The notes under the pieces: generated by a model
What the model was told of the DNA's origin: nothing
The model's database searches: none
What the model saw: only the letters and a program-made list of their open reading frames with translations
Shown here: in pieces, positions 33,634-42,811 of the stretch
How the letters are laid out: every line of letters starts with the position of its first letter
Numbering within the stretch: the stretch's first letter is position 1
Source: Haemophilus haemolyticus
GTDB taxonomy: Bacteria; Pseudomonadota; Gammaproteobacteria; Enterobacterales; Pasteurellaceae
Assembly (NCBI RefSeq): GCF_003352385.1
Contig: NZ_CP031243.1
Coordinates: forward strand, 248,001-312,000
Direction: 5' to 3'
DNA length: 64,000 nt
Made by a program: the position numbers and the translations under genes

Positions 33634-34921
33634 TGTAGCCATTATTGGCGGTGGTTTGGCGGGTTTAACCTGTGGCATCGCCCTTCAACAACGCGGCAAA
33701 CGTTGCGTGATTATCAACAACGGTCAAGCAGCCATTGATTTTGCATCCGGCTCTTTAGATTTATTAAGCCGTATGCCATCAACTTCAAATGGAGAAGGTC
33801 GTGCGGTAGAAAATTTAAAAGAAAATATCACCGCACTTCGTAATGAATTACCTGCTCACCCTTATAGTTTATTGGGCGCAGAGAAAGTGCTTGCTAAAGC
33901 ACAAGATTTTGAACGTTTAGCCAATGAATTAAATCTAGATTTAATTGGTTCTACGGAAAAGAACCATTGGCGTGTAACAGGCTTAGGCAGTTTACGTGGT
34001 GCGTGGCTTTCACCAAATAGTGTGCCAACCGTACAAGGCAAAGAAAGTTTTCCGCATAAACGTATTGCTGTGCTTGGTATCGAAGGTTATCACGATTTTC
34101 AACCGCAACTTTTAGCGGTAAATTTGGTGTTAAACCCACAATTTGAACATTGTGAGGTGACCAGTGGTTTCTTAAATATTCCACAATTAGACGAGCTTCG
34201 CAAAAATGCTCGTGAGTTCCGTAGTGTAAATATCTCTCAACTTCTAGAGCACAAACTTGCGTTCAATGATCTTGTTAAAGAAATCATTGAATCAGCGCAA
34301 GGCGCAGAAGCCGTATTTTTACCGGCTTGTTTTGGTTTAGAAAACCAAGAATTTATGACCGCACTTCGTGATGCAACTAAACTCGCATTATTTGAATTAC
34401 CAACATTGCCACCATCATTACTCGGTATGCGTCAACGTATTCAATTACGCCGTAAATTTGAATCTCTTGACGGTTTAATGATTAACGGTGATAGTGCATT
34501 GAGTGCAACATTTGAAGGAAATCAAGTCCGTTGTATCAACACTCGCTTGCTCGAAGATGAAGAAATTACTGCAGATAATTTCGTACTCGCTTCAGGAAGT
34601 TTCTTCAGTAAAGGACTCATTTCTGAATTCGATAAAATTTATGAGCCAGTTTTTGAATCCGATATTATCGGTGTTGAAGGATTTAACGATAAAGATCGTT
34701 TCACTTGGACTGCTCATCGTTTTGCTCATCCACAACCTTATCAATCTGCTGGTGTGGCAATTAATGCTCAATGCCAAGTGCAAAAGAGCGGTCAATATTT
34801 AACGAATTTATATGCCGTCGGTAATGTGATTGGTGGGTTTAATGCGCTTGAGCTTGGTTGTGGTTCGGGTGTGGCTGTTGTAACTGCCTTGGCGGTTGCT
34901 GATGAAATCTTGGCGAAATAA
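33623..34921 (+). CDS. glpB: Anaerobic glycerol-3-phosphate dehydrogenase subunit B
   Basis: 432 aa from the ATG at 33623 ([15 protein letters not shown], with GGACGGA upstream), inside the end of glpA; a start further upstream would add 11 residues unlike the family. N-terminal FMN/FAD Rossmann motif and C-terminal [16 protein letters not shown]. Bridges the catalytic GlpA to the membrane-anchored GlpC. Confidence 0.97.
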   Translation: MNFDVAIIGGGLAGLTCGIALQQRGKRCVIINNGQAAIDFASGSLDLLSRMPSTSNGEGRAVENLKENITALRNELPAHPYSLLGAEKVLAKAQDFERLANELNLDLIGSTEKNHWRVTGLGSLRGAWLSPNSVPTVQGKESFPHKRIAVLGIEGYHDFQPQLLAVNLVLNPQFEHCEVTSGFLNIPQLDELRKNAREFRSVNISQLLEHKLAFNDLVKEIIESAQGAEAVFLPACFGLENQEFMTALRDATKLALFELPTLPPSLLGMRQRIQLRRKFESLDGLMINGDSALSATFEGNQVRCINTRLLEDEEITADNFVLASGSFFSKGLISEFDKIYEPVFESDIIGVEGFNDKDRFTWTAHRFAHPQPYQSAGVAINAQCQVQKSGQYLTNLYAVGNVIGGFNALELGCGSGVAVVTALAVADEILAK

Positions 34922-34933
34922 GGGGGGAATAAT

Positions 34934-36214
34934 ATGGATAATAATATTCAACGACTCATTGATAGTGCAAAACAATCCCTTAATTCACCTGAAAGCCATA
35001 AATATATCGACGAAAGTTTTGAAAGCTGTATTAAATGTACGGCTTGTACCGCTGTTTGTCCGGTTTCACGTAACAATCCACTTTATCCCGGACCAAAACA
35101 ATCTGGCCCAGATGGTGAGCGTTTACGCTTGAAATCGGCAGAACTTTACGATGAAGCACTTAAATATTGTACCAACTGTAAACGTTGTGAAGTGGCTTGC
35201 CCGTCAGATGTGAAAATCGGTGATTTAATTGTGCGTGCGCGTAATAATCACTTAGCGCAGTCTAAAAAACCGTTAATGAATAAATTGCGTGATGCGATTT
35301 TAAGTAACACTGATGTGATGGGGAAAATCAATACGCCATTAGCGCCGATTGTAAACACCATCACAAGCCTAAAAGCGACCAAATTTATGTTGGAAAAAAC
35401 GCTTAAAATCAGTAAAGAACGTACTTTACCTAAATATGCGTTTGGTACGTTCCGTAGCTGGTATATGAAAAATGCGTTACAAGGCCAACAAAAATTTGAG
35501 CGTAAAGTCGCATATTATCATGGTTGTTATGTGAACTATAATAACCCGCAGCTTGGTAAAGAATTCCTTAAAGTGTTCAATGCGATGAACATTGGGGTGA
35601 TGTTACTGGAAAAAGAAAAATGCTGTGGTTTACCATTAATGGTGAACGGTTTCCCTGAACGTGCCCGTAATATCGCACAGTTCAATACCGATTACATTGG
35701 AAAAATGGTAGATGAAAATGGACTAGATGTGATCAGTGAAGCATCAAGTTGTTCACTTAATCTGCGTGATGAATACCATCATATTTTAGGTATCGATAAT
35801 GCTAAAGTCCGTCCGCATATTCATATGGTGACACCATTCTTATACCAACTTTTCAAAGAAGGTAAAACATTACCCTTGAAACCACTTAAACTTCGAGTGG
35901 CTTATCACACCGCTTGTCACGTAGATAAAGCAGGTTGGGCACCTTATACTTTGGAAGTATTGAAAAAAATTCCTGGTTTAGAAATCATTATGTTACCTAG
36001 CCAATGTTGTGGTATTGCTGGGACTTACGGTTTTAAATCAGAAAACTATGAGGTTTCACAATCTATTGGTAAAAACCTATTCGATAATATTAACGAAGGT
36101 GGGTTTGATTACGTCATATCTGAATGCCAAACCTGCAAATGGCAAATTGATATGTCATCCAATGTGACCTGTATTCACCCATTAACTTTACTCTGTATGT
36201 CGATGGATGCTTAA
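34934..36214 (+). CDS. glpC: Anaerobic glycerol-3-phosphate dehydrogenase subunit C
   Basis: 426 aa. Two [4Fe-4S] clusters: C32, C35, C38, C42 and C79, C82, C85, C89; then two cysteine-rich CCG domains (CCGLPL near 235, CCGIAG near 358). Membrane-associated electron-transfer subunit that reduces quinone. AGGGGGG ribosome site 12 bp after glpB; the operon ends at the following terminator. Confidence 0.97.
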   Translation: MDNNIQRLIDSAKQSLNSPESHKYIDESFESCIKCTACTAVCPVSRNNPLYPGPKQSGPDGERLRLKSAELYDEALKYCTNCKRCEVACPSDVKIGDLIVRARNNHLAQSKKPLMNKLRDAILSNTDVMGKINTPLAPIVNTITSLKATKFMLEKTLKISKERTLPKYAFGTFRSWYMKNALQGQQKFERKVAYYHGCYVNYNNPQLGKEFLKVFNAMNIGVMLLEKEKCCGLPLMVNGFPERARNIAQFNTDYIGKMVDENGLDVISEASSCSLNLRDEYHHILGIDNAKVRPHIHMVTPFLYQLFKEGKTLPLKPLKLRVAYHTACHVDKAGWAPYTLEVLKKIPGLEIIMLPSQCCGIAGTYGFKSENYEVSQSIGKNLFDNINEGGFDYVISECQTCKWQIDMSSNVTCIHPLTLLCMSMDA

Positions 36215-36218
36215 TAAT

Positions 36219-36252
36219 AAAAATGCACTTTGTAATTAAAGTGCATTTTTTA
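36219..36252 (+). terminator. Terminator after glpABC
   Basis: AAATGCACTTT (36221-36231) pairs with AAAGTGCATTT (36238-36248), loop GTAATT, then T run. Confidence 0.88.
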
Positions 36253-36335
36253 TAAGTAGAAAAAAGTGCGGTAAATTTTATTTGTATCCAAAAAGCTAGA
36301 CTAAACAAATCAACTATTGAGGTGAAGATTTTATT

Positions 36336-36497
36336 ATGGATAAACATTACACAATCAAATTTAAAATAGGTTCTCCAACCAATTCTGAATAGGAAAATGA
36401 GAATCAGCAGATACTGCTAGTTTTTATAATAAATAAGATCAATGGTTCAAACCAAGGCTGGCGTATCAAATGGCGACTTATCGATGAATTCAACTGA
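36336..36497 (+). pseudogene. Small ORF interrupted by an in-frame amber codon
   Basis: An ATG at 36336 with GAGGTGA upstream opens an 18-codon frame that ends in TAG at 36390. The same frame then runs on without another stop for 34 codons to TGA at 36495, finishing GWRIKWRLIDEFN. The full 53-codon frame would encode a basic, tryptophan-containing small protein I do not recognise. It lies between glpC and asnA. The ribosome site plus continuation in frame suggest a small gene with a nonsense mutation; chance is the alternative in such AT-rich DNA. No other gene is seen in 36253-36503. Confidence 0.4.
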
Positions 36498-36503
36498 AAT
36501 TAA

Positions 36504-36540
36504 AAGGACTGAATTTGACATAATATCGTCATCAGTCCTT
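36504..36540 (-). terminator. Composite hairpin after asnA
   Basis: AAGGACTGA (36504-36512) pairs with TCAGTCCTT (36532-36540), with a partly paired interior (GAC/GTC). On the minus strand it is followed by TTTTAATTT, 33 bp past the asnA stop. Confidence 0.6.
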
Positions 36541-36573
36541 AATTAAATAGTCTAGGTTTGGGGGCAAATCAAT

Positions 36574-37566
36574 TTACAGAATATTTGAAAATTTTTCTAA
36601 CATTTCTTTTGGCCATACGCTTGATTGCACTTCACCGATATGTTTTTTACGAAGTAAAAGCATTGCTAAGCGAGATTGACCGATACCACCGCCGATAGTT
36701 AATGGTAATTTTCCGTTTAATAAATCTTGGTGCCAATCCATTTTTAAACGGTCTTCATCGCCCGTTAGGCCAACTTGTAAGCGTAATGCACTTTCATCTA
36801 CGCGGATACCCATTGAGGAAAGTTCAAAGGCTTTACCTAATTGGTCGTTCCATACCAAAATATCGCCATTTAAGCCTTTATAGCCATTTTCAGATTCAGT
36901 TGTCCAGTCGTCATAGTCAGGCGCACGGCCATCATGAGGTTTTCCATCTGAAAGTTTGCCGCCAATCCCGATCAAGAATACTGCGCCGTATTCTTTACAA
37001 ATTGCGTTTTCACGCTCTTTACTGCTTAAATCTGGATAGCTTTTTACTAAATCTTCACTATGCACAAAAGTAATGTGTTTTGGAAGAATAGAAGGAATAT
37101 CAAAACGTGCCTCTACGGCTAATTCCGTTAAACGAATAGCACGATAAATAGAATTTACCGTTTCTTTTAAGTATGCAAAATTACGACGACCCTCAGGAAT
37201 CACTTTTTCCCAGTCCCATTGATCCACATAAACAGAGTGCGTTGGATCAAGAGAATCTTCATCTGGTCGTAATGCTTTCATATGAACAAACAAGCCTTCG
37301 CCTTCTTTAAAGTTGAAGCGAGCAAGGGTGTGGCGTTTCCATTTTGCAAGAGAATGTACTACTTCAAATACGGCATTTGGAATACATTTCACGTTAACTT
37401 GAACGGCTTTTTCAATGCCAGATAAGTTATCTTGCATTCCGTTACCCACTTGGCTCAAAATTGGACCTTGCACTTCAATAATACCAAGTTGTTCAATAAG
37501 ATTTTGCGTGAAAGTGTTCTTCACAAAGCTGATTTCTTGTTGTTGTAAAATAAATGTCTTTTTCAT
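36574..37566 (-). CDS. asnA: Aspartate--ammonia ligase (asparagine synthetase A)
   Basis: 330 aa from the ATG at 37566 (AGGTT upstream), giving [19 protein letters not shown], aligned with the E. coli N-terminus; the frame is open 16 codons further but that part is not family sequence. Class II synthetase fold with [17 protein letters not shown] and [14 protein letters not shown]. Makes asparagine from aspartate, ammonia and ATP. Divergent from its regulator asnC. Confidence 0.97.
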   Translation of the reverse strand: MKKTFILQQQEISFVKNTFTQNLIEQLGIIEVQGPILSQVGNGMQDNLSGIEKAVQVNVKCIPNAVFEVVHSLAKWKRHTLARFNFKEGEGLFVHMKALRPDEDSLDPTHSVYVDQWDWEKVIPEGRRNFAYLKETVNSIYRAIRLTELAVEARFDIPSILPKHITFVHSEDLVKSYPDLSSKERENAICKEYGAVFLIGIGGKLSDGKPHDGRAPDYDDWTTESENGYKGLNGDILVWNDQLGKAFELSSMGIRVDESALRLQVGLTGDEDRLKMDWHQDLLNGKLPLTIGGGIGQSRLAMLLLRKKHIGEVQSSVWPKEMLEKFSNIL

Positions 37567-37605
37567 TTTGATAACCTTTTTTAATGAGGAATAATATTTT
37601 TGAGC

Positions 37606-37680
37606 ATTATTCAATAAATTATGATTTTATTTCAAGTATTTTATTTACTTTCTTGTTCTGATTGAATAATATCTAATTCA
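37606..37680. promoter_or_regulatory. Candidate AsnC operator pair between asnA and asnC
   Basis: Perfect 10-bp inverted copies ATTATTCAAT (37606-37615) and ATTGAATAAT (37671-37680), 65 bp apart start to start, about six helical turns. Confidence 0.45.
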
Positions 37681-37719
37681 GTGATGAAAAATTAAATAAA
37701 ATCTAAAGGAGGTGATTTT

Positions 37720-38172
37720 ATGCACAACATTGACAGTTTAGATCGGCAAATCTTACGTGTACTCACCAAAGATGCGAGAACTCCCTATGCCGAAATGGCT
37801 AAAAACTTTGGCGTCAGTCCGGGAACGATTCATGTGCGAGTAGAAAAAATGCGCCAATCGGGCATTATTGAAGGTACGAAGGTGATCATTGATGAGCGTA
37901 AATTAGGTTATGACGTATGCTGTTTTATCGGCATTATTCTAAAAAGCGCAAAAGATTATGAGAAAGTGATCAAAAAGCTAGAAAGTTTTGATGAAGTAGT
38001 TGAAGCCTATTATACAACGGGCAATTACTCCATTTTCTTAAAGGTGATGACACACACAATTGCAGAATTACATTCTGTTTTGGCGACCAAGATTCAGTTA
38101 ATTGATGAAATTCAATCCACTGAAACCTTGATTTCAATGCAAAATCCAATTTTGCGAGATATTAAACCTTAA
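37720..38172 (+). CDS. asnC: Asparagine-responsive regulator AsnC
   Basis: 150 aa, Lrp/AsnC family: N-terminal helix-turn-helix (DRQILRVLTKDARTPYAEMAKNFGVSPGTIHVRVEKM) and RAM domain containing YYTTGNYS. In E. coli AsnC activates asnA and this is relieved by asparagine; the divergent layout here fits. Exceptionally strong AAAGGAGGTGAT ribosome site. Confidence 0.95.
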   Translation: MHNIDSLDRQILRVLTKDARTPYAEMAKNFGVSPGTIHVRVEKMRQSGIIEGTKVIIDERKLGYDVCCFIGIILKSAKDYEKVIKKLESFDEVVEAYYTTGNYSIFLKVMTHTIAELHSVLATKIQLIDEIQSTETLISMQNPILRDIKP

Positions 38173-38197
38173 GAAAATAGAAAGTGCGGTGAAATTT

Positions 38198-38593
38198 TTA
38201 TTCAAATTTATCCTGATGTTTAAATTTCAATAAATCTCTCCGCTCTTTTTTGTTTGGGCGACGATCTGGATGGGGCATGGAAAGCGAATTGTTTTTTCTT
38301 GCCCACGCGATTTCTTCTCTTTTTTTCACGCTACTTTCGGTTTCTTGATAGAGTAATTGTGCTTCTGGCGCACCTCGGCGTTGATCGCTTAAGGCGATAA
38401 TTTTTATTTCTTTTTCTTCGTTTCCCTGGCGAAGTTTTAACATTGCGCCTACTTCCACAATTTTACTTACTTTCGCACGTTGATTGTTGTAATGCACTTT
38501 GCCACTTTCAATCATTGCTTTAGCAATGCTACGTGTTTTGTAGAATCGCGCAGCCCACAACCATTTATCTAATCTGACTTCTTTTTCTTCCAT
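38198..38593 (-). CDS. hslR: Ribosome-associated heat shock protein Hsp15
   Basis: 131 aa. S4 RNA-binding domain at about residues 6-66 (VRLDKWLWAARFYKTRSIAKAMIESGKVHYN), then a lysine/arginine-rich C-terminus. Hsp15 binds stalled 50S subunits carrying peptidyl-tRNA and frees them for recycling. Divergent from nudE as in E. coli. Confidence 0.93.
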   Translation of the reverse strand: MEEKEVRLDKWLWAARFYKTRSIAKAMIESGKVHYNNQRAKVSKIVEVGAMLKLRQGNEEKEIKIIALSDQRRGAPEAQLLYQETESSVKKREEIAWARKNNSLSMPHPDRRPNKKERRDLLKFKHQDKFE

Positions 38594-38663
38594 TTGTGAA
38601 TTTCTCTTTTGCTATTTTGTGGTACAGTTTGTCCCAATCCTATCACAAAATAAAGGAAAACTT

Positions 38664-39221
38664 ATGTTATCCGATTCATCCAAAAAATTACCTAAAATTC
38701 TTACCACACAAGTCGTTGCTAAGTCTCGTTTATTTGAAATTCAGTCTGTTGATTTGGCGTTTTCTAATGGGGAATTACGTACTTATGAGCGTTTCAAACC
38801 CGGTAATCAACAGGCTGTTATGATGGTTCCCATTGATGGGGATGATCTTTTATTGATTCGTGAGTATTCAGTTGGCACAGAACGTTATGAATTAGGATTT
38901 CCTAAAGGCGGCGTAGATAAAGATGAAGAACCGAAAGATGCAGCAAACCGTGAATTAAAGGAAGAATTGGGGCTGGGGGCCAATAAAATTGATTTCTTGC
39001 GTACGGTGATTACCAATCCAAGTTATATGCGTAGCGTTATGCATATTTTTGTTGCTCAGGATTTTTATCCTTGCCAGTTAGAAGGCGATGAGCCCGAACC
39101 ATTAGAAATTGTTCGCTTTCCATTGTCAAAAATTGATGAATTACTTGCAGAACCCAATTTCAATGAAGCTAGAAATTTAACCGCACTTTATTCCTTGAAA
39201 GATTATTTAAGCCAAAAATAA
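38664..39221 (+). CDS. nudE: ADP compounds hydrolase NudE
   Basis: 185 aa from the ATG at 38664 with AAAGGA. Complete Nudix box at residues 82-104 (G82, E88, R96-E97, E100-E101, G103). Strongly like E. coli NudE, including YELGF before and EGDEPEPL after the box. Hydrolyses ADP-ribose, Ap3A, NADH and related compounds. An uptake signal near the stop encodes LTAL. Confidence 0.93.
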   Translation: MLSDSSKKLPKILTTQVVAKSRLFEIQSVDLAFSNGELRTYERFKPGNQQAVMMVPIDGDDLLLIREYSVGTERYELGFPKGGVDKDEEPKDAANRELKEELGLGANKIDFLRTVITNPSYMRSVMHIFVAQDFYPCQLEGDEPEPLEIVRFPLSKIDELLAEPNFNEARNLTALYSLKDYLSQK

Positions 39222-39464
39222 TGGGCTTAATTGAATATCGTTCTCTCATTTTCTCTTTTTTAAAAAGAGGAAAATCATGGTAGCCAGATGAACACAACCT
39301 GAGTTAGCCTTTTTCGCTTATCTATAAATAAAAAATCATTCAAATATTCCCCTTTTTATTAAATATTTTCTAACAAGCTCAAATTTCCCTTTAAAAAACT
39401 TGAAAAAATACTCGATTTTTGACAATGTTTAGGTGTTTTCTTTTTTTACTCGAGGAACATTTTT

Positions 39465-41453
39465 ATGCATAACGAAAACTTAAAAGAATTGACCGTTCGA
39501 GGAATTATCCTCGGCGCATTGATTACAGTGATTTTCACTGCATCCAATGTGTATCTAGGTCTAAAAGTTGGGATGACATTCGCGTCATCTATTCCAGCGG
39601 CCGTCATTTCTATGGCTGTGCTCAAATTTTTCAAAGATTCCAGTATCCTTGAAAATAACATGGTGCAAACACAAGCATCTTCAGCGGGGACACTTTCTTC
39701 TGTGATCTTCGTCTTACCAGGCTTATTAATGATGGGCTACTGGCAAGACTTCCCGTTCTGGCAAACTATGTTGATTTGTGCTGCGGGTGGTACATTGGGC
39801 GTGTTATTCACCATTCCATTACGCCGTGCAATGGTGGTAAACAGTGATTTACCTTATCCTGAAGGTGTAGCTGCTGCAGAAATCTTAAAAGCAGGTAATC
39901 ATGCAGATGGCGATAGCGGTGTGAAAGATATTGCTTACGGTGGTGTTTTAGCAGGATTAGTTGCATTTTTAACGAACGGTTTACGCGTGATGGCTGATGG
40001 TGCAAGCGCTTGGATTCAAACTGGTAAAGCGGCTTTCCAATTACCAATGGGCTTTTCACTTGCCTTACTTGGTGCGGGTTATTTAATTGGTATCGTAGGC
40101 GGTATTGCGATGTTAATCGGTGTTATTTTGACTTGGGGTGTGGCTGTGCCATATTTCACTATGTCAGGTGATATCGCGGCAGACGCAAGCTTAATTGATG
40201 CTGCAATGGTGGTTTGGAAAACGAAAGTGCGCTTTATTGGTGTAGGTACAATTGGTATTGCAGCGATTTGGACATTACTTATTTTAATGAAACCAATGAT
40301 TGAAGGAATGGTACATTCTTTCCGTATGTTGAAAGGCGGGCAAGCTGAATCTGAGCACCGTGTTGATATCGACCTTTCTCCAAAAACAATGATTTATATC
40401 TTAATCGCGACAGTTGTGTTAATTGTTATTTCATTACACCACTTTATCGCGGCTGCACCGATTTCACCTGAGCTTTCCATTTTATTAGTGGTAGTCTGTA
40501 CTTTCTTAGCTGTATTTATCGGCTTCTTTGTGGCAGCGGCTTCTGGTTATATGGCAGGTTTAGTGGGGTCATCTTCAAGCCCAATTTCTGGTATCGGGAT
40601 TATTTCTGTTATCGTGATTTCATTGGTATTGGTGTCAATCGGTAATGCATCTGGTTTATTTGAAACCGTAGATGGTCAGAAATTTTTAACCGCACTTACA
40701 CTCTTTACTGCGTCAATTGTATTAACCACCGCAACGATTTCTAACGATAACTTGCAAGATTTAAAAACGGGTTTATTAGTGGATGCGACGCCTTGGCGTC
40801 AACAAGTAGCCTTAATTATCGGCTGCTTTGTGGGTGCGCTTGTTATCGCGCCAGTATTAGAAATTTTATATCATGCGTATGGTTTCAGCGGTGCGTTACC
40901 ACGTCCAGATATGGATCCTTCACAAGCCCTATCTGCACCTCAAGCAACATTAATGACCACCATTTCTCAAGGTATTTTCACAAATAAATTGGAATGGACT
41001 TATATTTTAACTGGTGTAGGTTTAGGTGCTGTGTTAATTACGATTGATGCATTCTTGAAAAAAGTCAGCAACAAAGTCTTTGGCTTGCCAGTTATTGCTG
41101 TGGGGATTGGTATTTATTTACCACCATCAATTAATATGCCTGTGATTGTCGGTGCATTCTTAGCGTGGATCATGACTCGTCATATTGCAAAACTTGGTAA
41201 CAAAGAAGTGTCAGCTAAAGCAGAACGTTTCGGTACCCTTTTCTCTGCAGGTTTAATCGTAGGTGAAAGCTTAATGGGTGTGATTTTAGCATTCATTATT
41301 GCGGCTTCTGTTACCACCGGTGGTTCTGAAGCACCATTATCCTTAAATCTTGAAAACTGGGATGCTATTGGCGAGTGGTTGGGTTTAATCGTATTTATCG
41401 TGGGCATTGTGATTTTTGCATCTCGCGTATTACGTGCGAAAAAATCTGATTAA
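39465..41453 (+). CDS. OPT-family oligopeptide transporter
   Basis: 662 aa, about 15-16 membrane segments. OPT superfamily features: N-terminal ELTVRGIILGALITVIFTASNVYLGLKVGMTFASSIPAAVISMAVL and YPEGVAAAEIL near residue 130. Bacterial members are proton-driven importers of peptides or glutathione-like compounds; the substrate here is not shown. The 243 bp upstream hold no recognisable gene. Confidence 0.92.
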   Translation: MHNENLKELTVRGIILGALITVIFTASNVYLGLKVGMTFASSIPAAVISMAVLKFFKDSSILENNMVQTQASSAGTLSSVIFVLPGLLMMGYWQDFPFWQTMLICAAGGTLGVLFTIPLRRAMVVNSDLPYPEGVAAAEILKAGNHADGDSGVKDIAYGGVLAGLVAFLTNGLRVMADGASAWIQTGKAAFQLPMGFSLALLGAGYLIGIVGGIAMLIGVILTWGVAVPYFTMSGDIAADASLIDAAMVVWKTKVRFIGVGTIGIAAIWTLLILMKPMIEGMVHSFRMLKGGQAESEHRVDIDLSPKTMIYILIATVVLIVISLHHFIAAAPISPELSILLVVVCTFLAVFIGFFVAAASGYMAGLVGSSSSPISGIGIISVIVISLVLVSIGNASGLFETVDGQKFLTALTLFTASIVLTTATISNDNLQDLKTGLLVDATPWRQQVALIIGCFVGALVIAPVLEILYHAYGFSGALPRPDMDPSQALSAPQATLMTTISQGIFTNKLEWTYILTGVGLGAVLITIDAFLKKVSNKVFGLPVIAVGIGIYLPPSINMPVIVGAFLAWIMTRHIAKLGNKEVSAKAERFGTLFSAGLIVGESLMGVILAFIIAASVTTGGSEAPLSLNLENWDAIGEWLGLIVFIVGIVIFASRVLRAKKSD

Positions 41454-41471
41454 TTCTTAAATTTATTTTAG

Positions 41472-41503
41472 AATAGGCTACCTTTTGGATAGCCTATTTT
41501 TTT
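41472..41503 (+). terminator. Terminator after OPT transporter
   Basis: AATAGGCTA (41472-41480) pairs with TAGCCTATT (41490-41498), then a T run that ends four bases before the next ATG. Confidence 0.82.
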
Positions 41504-41506
41504 ATT

Positions 41507-41923
41507 ATGAAATCTTATTTAAAAACACTTATTTTTTTCCCTCTGATTTTACAGGTAATCGTCACCGCACTTTTGATTTGGTTCGATGATGACTCAAGTG
41601 GCGTTATCGTTTCTTTTTCTAGTTATGCTCTCACGGCATTTCTTCTTGCCACCATTCCCGCATTTTTAACCGCACTTTTAGCTGCAAAATTCCGTTACAC
41701 ACGTTATAACATTGCTTCGATTGTATTCGTTTCATCGATCATTTCATTTGTTTACTGCAATATGGCATCTTATTTTTATTTGTTATTGCTCGGTGAACAA
41801 GAAACGTCCTTTTGGGGCTGGTTGACCGAAGGGGGATTATCCCTCGGCCTAATAAGCACATGCGGAATGGTATTTTATGCTCTGTTTGTGATGCCGTGGT
41901 TGCTACCAAAAACAAGAGAATAA
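41507..41923 (+). CDS. Conserved hypothetical inner-membrane protein
   Basis: 138 aa, four predicted membrane segments (about 8-25, 36-60, 69-93, 106-130). I do not recognise a characterised family. The ATG directly follows the T run of the upstream terminator and has no Shine-Dalgarno sequence, so translation may be weak or leaderless. Two uptake signals lie inside it (41564, 41669), unusually dense for 417 bp. Its stop is 4 bp before cysQ, which suggests cotranscription. Confidence 0.75.
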   Translation: MKSYLKTLIFFPLILQVIVTALLIWFDDDSSGVIVSFSSYALTAFLLATIPAFLTALLAAKFRYTRYNIASIVFVSSIISFVYCNMASYFYLLLLGEQETSFWGWLTEGGLSLGLISTCGMVFYALFVMPWLLPKTRE

Positions 41924-41927
41924 TTTT

Positions 41928-42737
41928 ATGCTCACGCTAAACGAACACTTACTTAACCAAGTATTGCTAATTGCTTACCAAGCAGGTAAGCATTTGCAAC
42001 AGTTTTATCAAAAACAGGTTCATGTTGAATTGAAAGAAGACAACACACCTGTGACGGAAGCGGATCTTTTTGTGAGCCAATTTTTAACAGAAAAATTGAC
42101 CGCACTTTTCCCTAATGTCCCTGTTCTTTCGGAAGAAAATTGCCATATTTCCTTTAAAGAACGTAAAAATTGGAAAGAATATTGGTTGATTGATCCTCTT
42201 GATGGTACACAACAATTTATTAATCGTACCGATCAATTTTCTGTTTTGATAACCTTAGTTCGTAAAAATAAACCAGTGTTAAGCGTTATTCATGCGCCAG
42301 TTTTATCGACAACTTATTATGCAATGCGTGATTTCGGCACGTTTAAAAAACAACTCGATCAGGTAAAAAAACTTACTAAAAACACGACAAATTTTGACCG
42401 CCCTTTACGAATTGCGGTAGGTGCAACCACTTCACAAGAAAAAGTACGGTCGATTTTGCCGAAGGATTTTCCTTGTGAATTTGTTGTGGTTGGTTCAAGT
42501 AGCTTAAAAAGCGGTTTAGTGGCTGAAGGTGCAGTAGATTGTTATGTTCGTTTAGGACAAACTGGCGAATGGGATACCGCTGGCGCTGAAGTCCTACTGG
42601 GTGAAACTCATGGTGCTATTTTTGACTCTCATTTTGAGCCTTTAACCTATAACCAACGCGAAACCTTGATTAATCCGCATTTTGTTATGGTGGGCGATCA
42701 ATCGCTCGATTGGCGTTCTATCTTTCAATTTAATTGA
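41928..42737 (+). CDS. cysQ: 3'(2'),5'-bisphosphate nucleotidase CysQ
   Basis: 269 aa, inositol monophosphatase superfamily. Mg-binding motifs TEADLFVSQ, SEEN and IDPLDGTQQF (about residues 88-97), and EWDTAGAEVLL near 210. Converts 3'-phosphoadenosine 5'-phosphate to AMP, controlling sulfur-assimilation intermediates. Somewhat longer than E. coli CysQ because of an insertion around residue 145-160. Confidence 0.92.
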   Translation: MLTLNEHLLNQVLLIAYQAGKHLQQFYQKQVHVELKEDNTPVTEADLFVSQFLTEKLTALFPNVPVLSEENCHISFKERKNWKEYWLIDPLDGTQQFINRTDQFSVLITLVRKNKPVLSVIHAPVLSTTYYAMRDFGTFKKQLDQVKKLTKNTTNFDRPLRIAVGATTSQEKVRSILPKDFPCEFVVVGSSSLKSGLVAEGAVDCYVRLGQTGEWDTAGAEVLLGETHGAIFDSHFEPLTYNQRETLINPHFVMVGDQSLDWRSIFQFN

Positions 42738-42811
42738 TTGGTTCGATTGGTTTTTTTCTCTAGAATACGGCATTATTTTCGACATTACTCGGAATCTTAT
42801 AAGGAATAATT

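Noticed and set aside
36390..36392. TAG as a recoded amino acid
   Set aside because: Selenocysteine uses TGA, not TAG, and nothing suggests pyrrolysine or an amber suppressor; a nonsense mutation is simpler.
39279..39293. Four-codon leader-like ORF (ATG GTA GCC AGA TGA) with GAGGAAAA upstream, before the OPT gene
   Set aside because: Too short to judge, no attenuator hairpin follows, and such frames are common in AT-rich DNA.
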